A DNA stretch of 64,000 bases from Stomoxys calcitrans (GCF_963082655.1 NC_081553.1:44976359-45040358); one strand, 5' to 3'; counted from the first letter of the stretch, positions 23,531 through 36,628 are shown. Notes: generated by a model not told the origin, from the letters alone. Numbers and translations: made by a program.

Positions 23531-24100
23531 CCGATATTAGCGTTATTTGATGAGCCTGAAACGTTTTCAGGAATTTCCTACATTTCCTCATGGATTTCGA
23601 CCTAACCGTCTTCGAATTCAAGTCCCTGTGCGCCGCCTTACTCTCCACATAAAACCCAAGTTTCGAGAGTTTAAGATCTTTACCATGATTTCCAAAGCTG
23701 TTATTTTTATAAGACAGACCTCTTCTATGACTCATTCAGGCTCACCTAGAGAATTGTTGACCTTTGCTATACAAGAGTAGCGATAGACCAAAGCCTCTGG
23801 TGGGAATGGTACCAACGACTCTTGCATTTCTAATCCAAGCTCGCTGACAACTCTAGCTAGCGGGGCGCCCCCTTCTTAAAGGCACGAAGATATCACGTAC
23901 ATCGTAGTATACTACCAATCCCCTTGCCGTCTTCATCTAGAAGCTTTCAATGAAGACAGGGATCTAACCATTCTTCAACACATCATCCACCACCTAAGCA
24001 TTCTAGGTGGTGGAAGAAGCTTTCAGTGAAGACCGGGATCTAACCATTCTTCAACACATCATCCACCACCTAAACATTTCTGTCGGAGCACTTGTTTCAC
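23531..24100. other. unassigned segment with a local duplication
   Basis: No gene or known repeat family is recognised. It holds the snap-back duplication described separately. Confidence 0.4.
23940..24077 (+). repeat. 76-bp-spaced tandem duplication with perfect hairpin between copies
   Basis: About 61 bp (GAAGCTTTCAATGAAGAC through CATCCACCACCTAA) is repeated once with a 76-bp offset. At the junction CCACCACCTA (23987-23996) and TAGGTGGTGG (24004-24013) form a perfect 10-bp stem with a 7-nt loop. Confidence 0.85.
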
Positions 24101-24450
24101 TTCCCAGCTTTCTCAGAAGGCATTTAAACCTCCTATAAATTGGACCAAAAATTCTCCTTCATATCATTCCCCCCAATTTCCACATGCAATTAAGCCGCAA
24201 TGCAATCCACCAACAAATCATCATCCATCAAGTAAAATGCAGATGTTTTTCCTCACTATGACAAATTGAAAAATTTTTTTTTTTTTTTGAAATCATCAGC
24301 AAAACTTGAAATATGGCAAGAAAAACTCAAATTAACCATGTAGATTGTTAGGATATATAGAAGACATTAATCAACACATAAATCGTTAAATGGCACACAT
24401 TCTCCCAAGTCTGGCTACTGGCAATACAGCACAGTGAAAAACTAAAGTAA

Positions 24451-24477
24451 AAAACTAAAGACTTAAGACACGAACAT
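24451..24477 (+). repeat. dispersed CTTAAG motif copy
   Basis: ACTAAAGACTTAAGACACGA followed by ACATG; one mismatch in the 14-bp core relative to 101-162 and 4778-4838, and the CACGAAC extension is kept. Confidence 0.65.
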
Positions 24478-25716
24478 GATTAACCAGATCCTTTATGCCA
24501 ACGATGCCATAGGAAAAAGACAAAATACTGGAGCATCAACACAACAATTGGGTTAAACTCATTAAGAGTGTTGTTGGACAACATTGTTGTTGTTTTTTGC
24601 ATCCGTAGCAAAAACAAACATCGGAGACGGGTAATCTTTTAATAACAATACAATTCAATTAAAATAAAATAACTTTATTACCAGCTCTCAGTGTTGTCAT
24701 CCAAAGAAGTGACCCATTTCATTGGTGGTGTCTCTAGGTTCTCTTTAGGTTCTTTCACTTAGTGTTTTCTGGGAGATTTGGTTTTTATTTTTTTTTTTTT
24801 TTGCTACATTTGCTTGCATTTCATAACCGCACACTCAATCTCCATTTAATTACAGAGTTATGGCTTCCGCGTTATGTTTTTTCCGGCATCTTGGCCATGT
24901 TCATCTTGCCAAGATTGTTTCTTTCTTCTGGGTCTTTTCTTTTTTGTGCAAAAAATGGCAAAAACACATCCAGGAGAACGGGTAATTAGATGGTTGCCAC
25001 AAGAGCAGGAGAAAAATGGAGATCAGCCAGCTTTTGTAACTGCCACCAGTAACGACAGCTATGTCAGTGCTTTCGTGGCATATCCATCCAATTGCGGGCC
25101 ACAATGAACTGTCATGGAGAACTCGTTTTTTGATTGAAGAGCAAAATAAAATTGATTGAAAACACAATAGAATAGAATTAAATCAAATGGTTAGAGGCTG
25201 GCAGTTTTTTTTTTCTTTTGCTTCATTCTCTCACATTTCAGACACATGAGAACCAGCTCGAAGGATATTTGATAGTTTAGGAAAAGCTGCAAAAGAATAG
25301 AAAAAAAAACGAAAATCACATCAGGAAGGAATGCTGGAAACAAGATCAGAATTCATGTTGTGTACCTCAATTTCAGCTTTTAACTTCAAGTCGGCTTGCC
25401 TGCTGCAGCTATGCAATAAAATGAAAGGCTGTCATCAATCACTATGATTGAGGAAAAAGCCAACTGAAATCGAAATGACCATCATTTAGAACACAGCCAC
25501 AAAGCACAGCATGGCTGAAACTAAAATGACAAATATCCATAATATCAGGAGTAGAATATCAATGAACGATGGTGATGTGATCTGAGCTCAACCCAACTGA
25601 GATGATCAAAATGGGAAGCTATGAAATGAATTGCTTTGTAGTGGAGAATATTCTATGCTCTCTAGCAAAAGTATGGCAGGAATTTGTAATTGTGTGTTGA
25701 ACAGGTATTGGGTAAC

Positions 25717-25740
25717 GTGTGTGTGTGTGTGTGTGTGTGT
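25717..25740 (+). repeat. (GT)n microsatellite
   Basis: Twelve uninterrupted GT dinucleotides following GTAAC. Confidence 0.95.
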
Positions 25741-25850
25741 CAGTTTGCAGATTGATGAAAGTATTGAAGTCGTTTTAACTAAAGCCGGTATTTTGGAGAT
25801 GCATGTGGTGTATGAGGAAGCATTAGACAAATTTAGAAAGTTTATGCAGG

Positions 25851-25876
25851 GTTTGTTTCTTAAGTCTTTCGTTTTT
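25851..25876 (-). repeat. dispersed CTTAAG motif copy, weak
   Basis: GTTTGTTTCTTAAGTCTTTC followed by GTTTTTC; one mismatch in the core (CTTAAGTCTTTCGT). Confidence 0.5.
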
Positions 25877-26178
25877 CAAATCAAAATTTATGACATGTGC
25901 TGGCATACTATAGTGAATATTTGGGATTACAAAAACACAATGAATTTCTGGAATTCCACTGAGAGTACTGGTTGCCCAAATTCATTATCATTCTAAAGTT
26001 AAGGTATGTCTTATGTCATTAAATGTGTTAATGAATGTAGAATTCCTGTGGGTATTTTTGGTGTGGCGAAATTTACATCTGATATACATATTAGCTATCA
26101 GTCACGCTATAGGAGGCAATTGCCTTGAAACTTGGCACAGTTAAGAATTTGCCGATGCAAGTTGTCCTTAAGTTTGTG

Positions 26179-27432
26179 TTTTTATGCCCACCACCAAAGG
26201 ATGGGGGTATATTAATTTTGTCATTCCGTTTGCAACACATCGAAAAATCCATTTGCGACCCTATAAAGTATATATATTCTTGATCAGCGTAAAAATCTAG
26301 GACCATCTAGACATGTCCGTCCGTCTGTCCGTCTGTCTGTTGAAATCACGCTACAGTCTTTAAAAAAAAAGAGATATTGAGCTGAAATTTTGCACAGACT
26401 CTTTTTTTGTCCATAAGCAGGTTAAGTTCGAAGATAGGCTATATTGGACTATATCTTGATATAGCCCCATATAGACCGATCCGCCGATATAGGGTCTTAG
26501 GCCCATAATAGCCACATTTATTACCCGATTTTGCTGAAAATTGAAACTGTGAGTTGCGTAAGGTCCTTCGATATCCTTCGTCAATTTGGCCCAGATCGGT
26601 CCAAATTTGGATATAGCTGCCATATAGACCGATCCTCCGATTTAGGGTCTTAGCCCCATAAAAGCCACATTTATTATCCGATTTTGCTGAAATTTTGGAC
26701 AGTGAGTTTTGTTAGACCCTTCGACATCCTTCGTCAATTTGGTCTAGATCTGTCCAAATTTGGATATAGCTGCCATATGGACCGATCCTCCGATTTAGGG
26801 TCTTAGGCCCATAAAAGCCACATTTATTATCCGATTTTGCTGAAATTTAGGACAGTGAGTTACGTTGGGCCCTTCGACATCCTCCGTCAATTTGGCCCAG
26901 ATCGGTCTAAATTTTGATATAGCTGCCATATAGACCGATCCGCCGATTTAGGGTCTTAGGCCCATAATAGCCTCATTTATTACCCGATTTTGCTGAAATG
27001 TGAAACTGTGAGTTGCGTTGGGCCCTTCGACATCCTTCGTCAATTTGGCCCAGATCGGTTCAGATTTGAATATAGCTGCCATATAGAGCGATCTCTCGAT
27101 TTAAGGTCTTAGGCCCATTAAAGCCGCATTTATTATCCCATTTTGCTGAAATTTGGGTCAGTGAGTTGCCTTAAGCCCTTCGACATCTTTATTAAATTTG
27201 GCACTGATCGGTTCAGATTTGGATATAGCTGCCATATAGACCGATCTCTCGATTTAAGGTTTTGGGCCCATAAAAAGCGCATTTATTGTCCGATGTCGCC
27301 GAAATTTGGGGCAGTGAGGTGTGTTGGGCTCTTCGATGTTGGTCTTCAATTTGGCTCAGATCGAACCAGATTTAGATATAGCTGCCATATAGACCGATCT
27401 CTCGGCCGAACTTGACGCCTTTTTACTTGTTT
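26179..27432 (-). repeat. HT element, family B, near full length
   Basis: Reverse tail begins TTTTTATGCCCACCACC. Six successive ACCGAT-type landmarks at 26475, 26628, 26781, 26934, 27087 and 27240 are each exactly 153 bp apart. The head is shortened to CTCGGCCGAACTTGACGCC then TTTTTACTTGTTT, having lost the left arm of the palindrome and the TACCCACC segment. Confidence 0.9.
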
Positions 27433-28712
27433 CCCTTGTATAAAAAAAAAAACCACTCAATTTGTATGCTAAGCAAAAAATCAATTCCCGCAAAATAAAA
27501 TGACAAAATCCAGTTCTTAACTAATGCAATTGCAAGTTTGGGTGGAAAAAATCTACTTCTGGCTCTTTACAAGCTCTTGTCTGAGAGCTCTTTTTTTGCG
27601 CTGGCAATTTATGTTAAATATGTAATAATTCCAATACCACTTGTTGTTACATTATGTCAATCCATTTAGTGTCTGTTGTTGTTTATTTTTATTTACTCAT
27701 TTCCAGTTTGTGATGGTGACCGGTTGGATGGTTGGTCGGTCAGATGGCCGCCTTTTTGCCAGCGCTGTTTCTGTTTTGTGTGGTCGGCGGCTTTTCTTAT
27801 TTCCATTTTGTTTTTTTTTTCGGGGAGCAGGACTTTGATTTGCTTTGGATCTGCGAATTGTCATTTGATTCGTTTTGGTTTCTGTTTTCGCTTCCACATG
27901 ATTAGGGGGGAAAAAATATTATGTCAACTCAGTTTGAATGATTGCCCATTAAATGAGCTTAAAATGCCCATTTACCGGTGCAATAAGACGAACAAACAGC
28001 ATAGAAAAAAACACAGAATATCGAAGGAAAAGGCTTACTAGCAGATATCTGTCTGAACATTCAGATAGATATATTGCCGAAAGGTGACTTGTCAGCCAGC
28101 CGGCCACATTTCAAAAAAACCATTCAAAATGATATTTTTGTACTAACGACGACGGCCATGGCGACGACGATGATGATGAGGACGAAGGCAAACAGACTAA
28201 ACTCTTTTTCTAAACTCCTATCTTTTTGCCCATGCATTAGAAGCAGACAGTGCACATTTTCTTAAATATCTCTCCAACACAAGAGTCTTTGAATGAAAAG
28301 TGATAAAAAATGTCACGAATGGGTTGGCTAAGTGTCTGTTTGGGTTTCTACACTTTTTTTGCCCTATTGGTGACTGAATTTCAGTGTATTGATTGAATTT
28401 TGTCAAGCTAGAAGGCAAAATGTACGGTTATTGCTGGCATTTAATAAAAGTCCATAGTTATTAAAGCTATGATTGCATTTTATATTTTATTTACTTAACT
28501 AATGGATGTGGTAAGAGGACATATGATGATTAGGAAAAAAAATTTTTGAATAATTGTTTGTGTTTAGAAAAAATTTAAAAAATATGGGAAATAGAGACAA
28601 GCGGTTCAATAAAAATGAAAAAAAATTTATAATAAAAGTTTTATCAAGAATATATTGGAACTCAAACTAAATTTATAAAACTTAAAAATAAAAAATTACC
28701 ATAAAAAAATAA
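27433..28712. other. repeat-poor intronic island
   Basis: No gene or mobile element supported. Overlapping open frames on both strands near 27.6-28.0 kb are mutually exclusive and lack domains. Confidence 0.55.
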
Positions 28713-29867
28713 AACAAGTAAAAAGGCGTTAAGTTCGGCCGGGCCGAACTTTGGAAACCCACCATCTCGGGTATATATGTAAACCACCTTTCATCAAAAT
28801 TTTTTTGATGATGCATTTTTTCTTCTGTCAGTTATCAGCTGTTACTTTTAGCTTTCTTTAGATAAAAATTGTGAAAAAACTATATTCGATTAAAGTTCAT
28901 TCTAAGTTTTATTAAAAATGCATTTACTTTCTTTTAAAAAATCCGCAAATACTTTTGGGGCAACCCAATATATCTAAAAATAAATCGATCAGAACCATAT
29001 ACAACATGGATGTCGAAAAGCCTAATATAAGCCAATGTGTCAAATTTCAGTTAAATCGGATTAAAAATCCGTCGTTTTTGGGGCCAAGACTTTAAAACGA
29101 GATATCGGTCTATAAGGCAGCTATATCAAAATCTGAACCGATCTGAGCCAAATTAACGAAGGATGTCGAAGGGCCAAATATAACTCATTGTCACAAATTT
29201 CGGCGACATTGGATAATAAATGCGGCTTTTATGGACAAAAAACCATAAAACCGAGGGATCGGTCTATATGGCAACTATATCCAAATCTTGACCGATCTGG
29301 GCCAAATTGACGAAGGATGTTGATGGGCCCAACGCAACTCACTGTCCCAAGTTTTAGCAAATCGGATAATAAATGTGGCTTTTATGGGCCTAAAACCCTA
29401 AATCGGAGGATCGGTCTTTATGGCAGCTATATCCAAATCTGGACCGATCTGAGCCAAATTGACGAAGGATGTCGAAGGGCCTAACACAACTCACTGTCTC
29501 AAATTTCAGCAAAATCGGATAATAAATGTGGCTTTTATGGGTCAAAGACCCTAAATCGACGGATCGGTCTATATGGGGACTATATCAAGATATAGTACGA
29601 TATAGCCCATCTTCAAACTTAACCTGCTTATGGACAAAAAAAGAATCTGTGCAAAGTTTCAGCTCAATATCTCCATTTTTAAAGACTGTATCGTGATTGC
29701 AACAGACAGACGGACGTCTGTCTAGATCATCTTAGATTTTTACGCCGATTTAAAATATATATACTTTATAGGGTTGGAAATGGATATTTCGATGTGTTGC
29801 AAACGGAATGACAAAATGAATATACCATCCTTCTTTCCATCCCATACTTCGTTTGTGGGTATAAAAA
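28713..29867 (+). repeat. HT element, family B, with MITE fragment inside
   Basis: Perfect head and palindrome at 28713-28760, then TACCCACC. A partial mariner-type MITE replaces part of the 5' body (28811-28968). Body units and a complete tail ending GTGGGTATAAAAAG follow. Confidence 0.85.
28811..28968 (+). mobile_element. mariner-type MITE, copy 3 (5' truncated)
   Basis: Retains TTCTTCTGTCAGTTATCAGC through the right terminus GGGGCAACCCAA, followed by TA. The left inverted terminus is missing and replaced by HT sequence. Confidence 0.8.
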
Positions 29868-30570
29868 GTCCTTAACATTCACCTCAATAATTCAATTGAT
29901 AAAGGGTCTAATTCCCATAAAAACTTTATTTTTTATTCGATTTTGCTGAAATTTAAAACAGTGAGTAGTTTAAAGCTTCCCGACAACTGACCCAAATATG
30001 TTTCATATCGGACTATATTTAGATATAGCTACCATATAGACCCATTTCCCTATAAATTGTCTGAAGACCATAAAAAACTTTATTTTTTACCCAATTTCGC
30101 AGAAATTTGCTACAGTGGGTCATTTTATGCCTCTCGACATCTGACATAAATATGTATTAAATCGGTCCATATTTAGATATCGCTGCCATTTAGGCCGATC
30201 TGCCGATAAAGGGTCTAATGACCATTAAAGCTTTATTTTTTAACCGATTTTGCTGAAATTTTAAACAGTGAGTAATTTGACGCCACCCAACATAGGACCC
30301 TACTATGGTTCAGAACGGACTGTATTTAGATATAGCTGTCATATAGACCGATATGCCGGTTAAGGGTCTGAAGCTTTATATATTTCCCGATTTTGCTGAA
30401 ATTTGAAATACAAAATTCAACAGTGACTTATACTTATTAGACCACTCAGTGTCCGTCCAAAAGTTGTCCCATTTCCACCGGATTGTGAAGAAAGGGGGTT
30501 TACATATATACCCGATGTGGTGGGTATCCAAAGTTCGGCCCGGCCGAACTTAACGCCTTTTTACTTGTTT
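29868..30570 (-). repeat. HT element, family C-like, minus, tail missing
   Basis: Units contain AAAGGGTCTAATTCCCATAA and CTTTATTTTTTATTCG, closest to the 61-63 kb family. The right end is a complete reverse head with the full palindrome (30535-30555), CGCC and TTTTTACTTGTTTTT. With 28713-29867 it forms an inverted pair with heads outward. Confidence 0.8.
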
Positions 30571-30814
30571 TTTTCTGATATGCCCTATTTTGGCTGCAGT
30601 GACCACAATTTTTGTTCGATTTTTAAAAATTTTAGCTTGAGGTGTTTGATTTGACGTTTTACTATGTGCGCAAAATTTCATCAAAATCGTTCCAATTTTA
30701 ACTCCCATATATATCTTTCTTCCGACATGGATGCTCTCGCATTTGCTTAATGGTATCATAAGGTTAAGAGTATTATATAGTCTGCTGCGACATCTGCTTG
30801 TCCTTACTTGTTTT
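30571..30814 (-). repeat. HT-related fragment
   Basis: Contains GCGCAAAATTTCATCAAAAT and AACTCCCATATATATC, similar to HT unit text, and ends TCCTTACTTGTTTTCC like a head end. Short and diverged. Confidence 0.45.
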
Positions 30815-32691
30815 CCTTCTCCTAGTGTAATGATCAAATTTTTACATAGATGTCACTAAGAAATGTGGGTTTTGCCAAACATCCAAAGCAAATGCCAGTC
30901 GTTATCATTGATTAAAATTCCTCTCAAACCGATCTTTCAAATTAGATTTTTTGAGCACAAAGCAAAGTTAAAACTTTTGGCCAAATCAAAATTTTCTCTA
31001 TTTTTTTATGGGTTTTCTCTTCCTTAATTACCAATACCCTCCTCTTACTACAGAACAGCTAAACATTTGATTAAACATTAAAAGAAAGCATGAACAAGCG
31101 GTGATAAAAAGAAAACACACATTTACAGTAGAATTGCACTTGTTAGTCGTTCATTGATGGCCGGCTGGTATGAGTTAAAATGTTTATGGCCTTTCGGCGT
31201 GGCTTATGCTCGTATGGGCTTTTGGCTAGTTAGGCTTTTGCTACGTTTTGTAGCCTCAGTCAAACATCATGGATGGATTTGGGAAGCCTTCTCTTCTGCA
31301 AGATTCTATGTTTGTTACTCGATTCGTTTGTTCTTACGTTTGTTTATTTATTTGTGCTCTTTGAGCAAGTTGTTTATGGTCTCTTGTGAACATGTTGTTA
31401 ACATCATTGACTGACGTCCACAGTCAATTAAAGATAAATTACATCCTTGAAACTGTAAAAAAAAAAAACACACACACACACACACACACACTCAAATACA
31501 TACAATTAAGCCAAACATCATTGTAAAACTCAGCTTCAATTGTTAGCCAAAGTTAAATGCGTGTATTTCGTTGTGTTGACCAAGTTAATGTTACATTTGC
31601 TTTTCGACTGCAACTTCGGGACTAGACATAAAACAACACAGAACGTGTCATTTTTCTTGAAAATGTGGTTCACCGCTTATTGCCGGTGTATATGAGTGGC
31701 TTAGAGGATAGCATTTGTGGTAGACTCGATGACAACTCTGGAAATAAGAATCAGGAACCCATGTGGTGCTGGGCTGGCAGCGTCGTTGTTTTGGTGGTTG
31801 GCTTTAATTGTCACTGTCATCTAGAAATCGTTACAGTTTTTCCTCTGCACATATGATTTGTACACCAAAATGCCTGAGGGTGCTGTGCGGTTGATTTTTG
31901 TTTACGCATTGTAACTGTCATGTCTCTGGATATGGCCACATTGACTCATGGTCAACAACAGCTCCCTACTGGTGTGTATACATGTAGGTTAGCATAGTTT
32001 ACTGTTGTACACACACATGTTTGGCAATGAACAATGAAGTCGTTCGAAAAGTTCTCCATTTCATCTGCGTCCCTGTGCATATGGTCTTTGCAACTTTGTA
32101 CCTATGTATATGGGGTTTTGATGATGTATAAAATTAATTGGTGAAAGGTTCTTTAAATGGAATTTTCTCACACATTTGTTGTGCTTTTTGCTTACAATTT
32201 TATTTTGCTTCTGTGTGTTAAGTTGCTGTTGATTCTTAATGAAATTACCAAGATTTTATGCTTTAGCATTTATATTGTGGAGAATTGAGCAGAGGATGTT
32301 GTAGTTGTATACAAAAGCAAGCTTGTTCTTGTATTTATATGTAAGATGAAATGCATACCAACAAGTTTCCAAGAAAGCCAGGAAGAAAGAATTATTTACA
32401 AAGAAAGTTTGTGTCTTAAGTCTTATGATATATCTACCATAAGATATTTGCAAACTTTGTTGAAGGGTAATGAGAAGAGGCACAGACGTGCTGAAGGCTG
32501 CTTTTAATTTTTTAATAGACAATTTTTCAAGGAAAAAAAAACCAAGAGCATTAAGCTAGGTAAGTTTAGGATAGAATAAAGTATACGCGCCTGGCAAACC
32601 CAGTTGCCAAACGTTTCATTAGAAGGCCTCTGGTCCTAGAAAAAAATTAAATAAAAGAGAGAGAGAGACGAAAGCAGGTAGAACAAGTAAA
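30815..32691. other. repeat-poor intronic island
   Basis: Unique DNA with a poly-A/(CA)n tract and one weak CTTAAG motif copy (32405-32427, AAGTTTGTGTCTTAAGTCTT). No gene supported. Confidence 0.55.
31457..31491 (+). repeat. poly-A/(CA)n microsatellite
   Basis: Twelve A residues followed by about eleven CA dinucleotides. Confidence 0.95.
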
Positions 32692-35214
32692 AGCGTGCAA
32701 AGTTCGACCGGGCCGAATTCTGGGAATTTGAATTGAATCTGCTATTGAATCTGCTACAATATGGGAGCTATATCTGATTATAGACCGATTCGAACCGCAC
32801 ATTTGTTGAGAGTCATAACAGAATACTAAGTGCAAAATTTCAGCCAAATAGAATGAAAATTTCAACTTTCAAGGGCTCATGAAGTCAAATCGGGAGAACA
32901 GTTTATATGGGAGCTATATAGGATTATAGACCGATTCAGACTGCAGACCGTAGACCACAGTTTGTTGGAAGTCATAACATAACACTATGTGCCTAATCGG
33001 ATGAAAGTTGAGGCTTCCAGTGGCCCAAGAAGTCAAATCGTAACATCGGTTTATATGGGAGCTATATCAGGTTATACACAAATGTTGGCAGTCATAATAG
33101 AATACCATGTTCACTATTTCAGCCAAATCGAATAAAAATTTAGGCTTCCAGGGACTCAAGAAATCAAATCTGGCGGTCAGTTAATATGGGAGCTATATCA
33201 GGTTCCTGACCGATTTGAACCGTACTTAGCACAGTTGTTGAAAGTCATAACAGAACACTACGTCCAAAATCAGCCACATTGGACAAAAATTGCGGCTTTC
33301 ATAGGCTCAGGAAATCAAATCGGCGGATCATTTTATATGGAAGCTATATCAGGTTATCGACTGATTTGGACCGTACTTGGCACAGTTGTTGGAAGTGACA
33401 ACAAAACACTACATGCAAAATTTAAACCATATTTGATGAAAATTAAGGCTTCCAGGGGCTCAAGAAGTCAATGTTCGTACCAAAATTAAATGAAATAAAT
33501 TCACCTTTTATGGCCACAAGACGTTAAATCTATAGAGCGGTCTTTATAGTGGCTATATCAAGATATAGGATGATATAGCCCATGTTCGAAGTTTACCTGA
33601 CTGTTGAAAAAAAAAACAAAGTAAAAAGTAAAAAGGCTTTAAGTTGGGCCGTGCCGAACTTTGAATACCCACCACCTCGGGTATATATGAAAACCACCTT
33701 TCATTAAAATCCGGTGAAAATTACATACCTTATGTCCCATAGCAGTTATAACGAAATGTGTTCCGCTTTGGACCAAATACTAATGAGTGCAAGTCAATGT
33801 TCAATTGTGTGTAACAAAATATTGGTCTTTTTAGTAGCTATATCCAAAAATAAACCGATCTGAACTATATACGACACGGATGTCGAAAAGCATAACATAA
33901 GTCAGTGTGTCAAATTTCAGTAAAATCGGATCATAAATGTGCCCATTATGGGACCAAGTCTTTAAATAGAGATATCGGTCTACATGGCAGCTATATCCAA
34001 ATCTGGACCGATTTGGGCCAAGTTGCAGCAAAATGTCGAAGGGCCTTACACAACTCACTGTCCCAAATTTCAACAAATTGGGATAATTAATGCGCCTTAT
34101 ATGGGTCCAAAACCTTAAATCGAGAGATAGGTCTATATGGGGGCTATATCCAAATCTGAACCGATCTGATCCAAATTGATGAATAATGTCGAAGGGCCTA
34201 AGACAAGTCACTATCCCAAATTTCAGCAAAATCCGATAATAAATGTGGCTTTTATGGGCCTAAGACCATAAATCGGAGGATCGGTCTATATGGCAGCTAT
34301 ATCCAAATCTGGTCCGATCTGAGCCATATTGATGAAGGATGTTGAGGGGCATAACACAACCAACTCTCCGAAATTGCAGCAAAATCGGATAATAAATGTG
34401 GCTTTTATGGGACTAAAACCTTAAATCGGAGGATCGGTCTATATGGCAGCTATAACCAAATCTGAACCGATCTAGGCAAAATTGACGATGGATGTCGAGG
34501 GGTCTAACACAACTCACAATGCAAAATTTCAGCAAAATCGGGTAATTAATATGACTAAAACCTTAAATCGGAGGATCGGTCTATATGGCAGCTATAACCG
34601 AATCTGAACCGACCTAGGCCAAATTGAAAAAGGATGTCAAAGGGCCTAACACAACTCACTGTCCCAAATTTCAGCGAAATCATATGATAAATGTGGCTTT
34701 TATGGGCCTTAGACCCTAAATCGGCGGATCGGTCTATAATGGGGGCTATATCAAGATATAGTCTGATTTAGCCCATCTTCGAACTTAACATGCTTATGGA
34801 CAAAAAAAGAATCTGGGCAAAGTTTTAGCCATATATCTCTATTTTCAAAGACTGTAGCGTGATTTCAACAGACAGACGGACGGACATGTCTAGATGGTCT
34901 TAGATTTTTACGCTGATCAAGAATATATATACTTTATAGGGTCGGAAATGGATGGACTCCGATGTGTTGCAAATGGAATGACAAAATGAATATACCCCCA
35001 TCCTTCGGTGGTGGGTATAAAAAATATCAGCTCAATATCCTCATTCTTATGCACTGGGCGAGTTTTTGGCAGACTGTTGGGCATACATACATAGCAAGAT
35101 CGTCGAGGATCAAGCATATATATACTTGATGGGGTCGTAAACAGATATTTTAAAGTCTTACAAATGTAATGACCTACGGAACTACCCCTGTTCTTGGGTG
35201 ATGGATACAAAAAA
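32692..35214 (+). repeat. HT element, family A, interrupted by a second HT element
   Basis: Head AACAAGTAAAAGCGTGC and diverged palindrome at 32692-32730; family A units to about 33500, then B-like text. The host tail resumes at about 35025 with ATATCAGCTCAATATCC and ends near 35214 with TGATGGATACAAAAAAG. The interruption is the nested copy 33615-35024. Confidence 0.75.
33615..35024 (+). repeat. HT element, family B, nested in another HT copy
   Basis: Head AAAGTAAAAAGGCTTTAAG with a damaged palindrome (GTTGGGCCGTGCCGAAC), about seven units, and a full tail with GACAGACGGACGGACATGTC and the end GTGGGTATAAAAAA. It inserted just before the tail of the outer copy. Confidence 0.85.
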
Positions 35215-35463
35215 GCATTAAATTATAACTTTAAGTTTGTGTTCTATGTATTCTGTTTGTTAATATCCTATGATCACGTATTCAACAAATTTATTTCCTT
35301 GTTAGTACTTGTTAAAGCCATAGGCACATGCAAGACACCCCCAAAAATATTTGATATCTTACAAGCCATAAATAATATATCAGTACATCAAGTTTTTTCC
35401 ATTTTCCATAGGTTTTCTACTTAAGAGAAAGGTAGGCCGAAAAAGAATTTTCACCAAAAAAAA

Positions 35464-35490
35464 GTTCGTGCCTTAAGTCTTTTGTTTTAA
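35464..35490 (-). repeat. dispersed CTTAAG motif copy
   Basis: GTTCGTGCCTTAAGTCTTTT followed by GTTTT; the 14-bp core CTTAAGTCTTTTGT is exact, and the GTTCGTG extension matches the long form in complement. Confidence 0.7.
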
Positions 35491-35610
35491 CAAGCATTGC
35501 TTCAAATTTTTGAAAGTCTTAACATAGTTTTTTTAAAAATAACCATGAAATATAAAATCTAGAACTGTAGAAGAACTTTGTAACAGTTTGCCAAAACAAT
35601 TTTTTAATAC

Positions 35611-35637
35611 GAAGTTTGTGCCTTAAGTCTTTTGTTC
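35611..35637 (-). repeat. dispersed CTTAAG motif copy
   Basis: GTTTGTGCCTTAAGTCTTTT followed by GTTC; exact core, 157 bp from the previous copy and in the same orientation. Confidence 0.7.
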
Positions 35638-36485
35638 TTATGTTACACTTTTTCCAATCTATTTGGCCTCCCATACAATTCTCCACATAAGCCCCCTCAA
35701 CATTTCTCCACATTCTAAATTAAAAGCCACCTCTTCTTAAAACCCTCCAAAAAAACACTTGTTTTTGCCAAAAGCATATGCAAAGGAAAATGCCCCAGCA
35801 AACTTCACAAAAAAACATGCCATAACCACCCATAAAAATTTGCCAATAAAATATATCAGCACTTTAAGATTTTTCCATTTTCTGTAGGCTTTTCCACACT
35901 AAATCACCACCAAGGAGACCAGTCCAGTCACACACACATACACACAGACAGACATGTATATAGTGTACAAACCAAAAGTGGTTTTGAAAGTTGTTTGCAT
36001 CTTAGATATGAACGAGAAATTCTTTCTTTTGAGTAACAGCAGACAAACTCATTGGACCAATGGCAGCAACAAACAAATAAAGACTATGTAGAAAACAAAA
36101 AAGCAAATTCTAAACACACGACATGAGATGATGGCATATAGTGCCATTTAGGATAACATTTCATGATATGAAATAATATCATCTCTGTATCTGCGACAAG
36201 CAGAAATGACAAAACAGCTGGAAACCATAAACAAATTTTTAAAACGAAACGAAACGAATCGAAACTTATGGCTGCAAATACACAAACCAGCCACAAACAG
36301 TCAGCAAAATTCTTTAGCTGACTAGTTTTTGTAGGCCGTATTTATTGAATTGCTAATTCTTAAGAAAAATATATGCCATCTGCATGATGTTTGTTCTAAA
36401 CACTCCTCCTTTGGTTCTTTAGCTTATTGGTTGACTGTTGGTCTGCTGACATGCAATATCTGCTAAGAATAATCTTTTGGGATGA

Positions 36486-36512
36486 AAGAGAGAGAGAGAA
36501 GGGGGGAGAGAA
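36486..36512 (+). repeat. GA-rich run
   Basis: AAGAGAGAGAGAGAAGGGGGG followed by AGAGAAC in broken form. Could bind GAGA-type factors, which is speculation. Confidence 0.6.
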
Positions 36513-36628
36513 CAAAAAACATGTGTTCAACAACACACGATGACAATAACAGACATTTTTATTGAAATGCAATTTGGTAAGAGATTACGGTCATCAACAG
36601 GAAAGATGGACAGACAAGAATGGCAAAA

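Larger units (their letters stand above)
24101..26178. other. repeat-poor intronic island
   Basis: Mostly unique AT-rich DNA with two copies of the CTTAAG motif and a (GT)n run. No coding pattern; the open frames near 24.8-25.1 kb and 25.6-26.0 kb lack domains, and the latter spans the (GT)n run. Confidence 0.55.

Noticed and set aside
25631..25996. 121-codon + strand frame across the (GT)n run
   Set aside because: The run of alternating C and V is the microsatellite, and the opposite strand is open too. No domain recognised.
27641..28041. Overlapping + and - strand frames near 27.7 kb
   Set aside because: Three mutually overlapping frames with no domain and T-rich bias; most likely chance.
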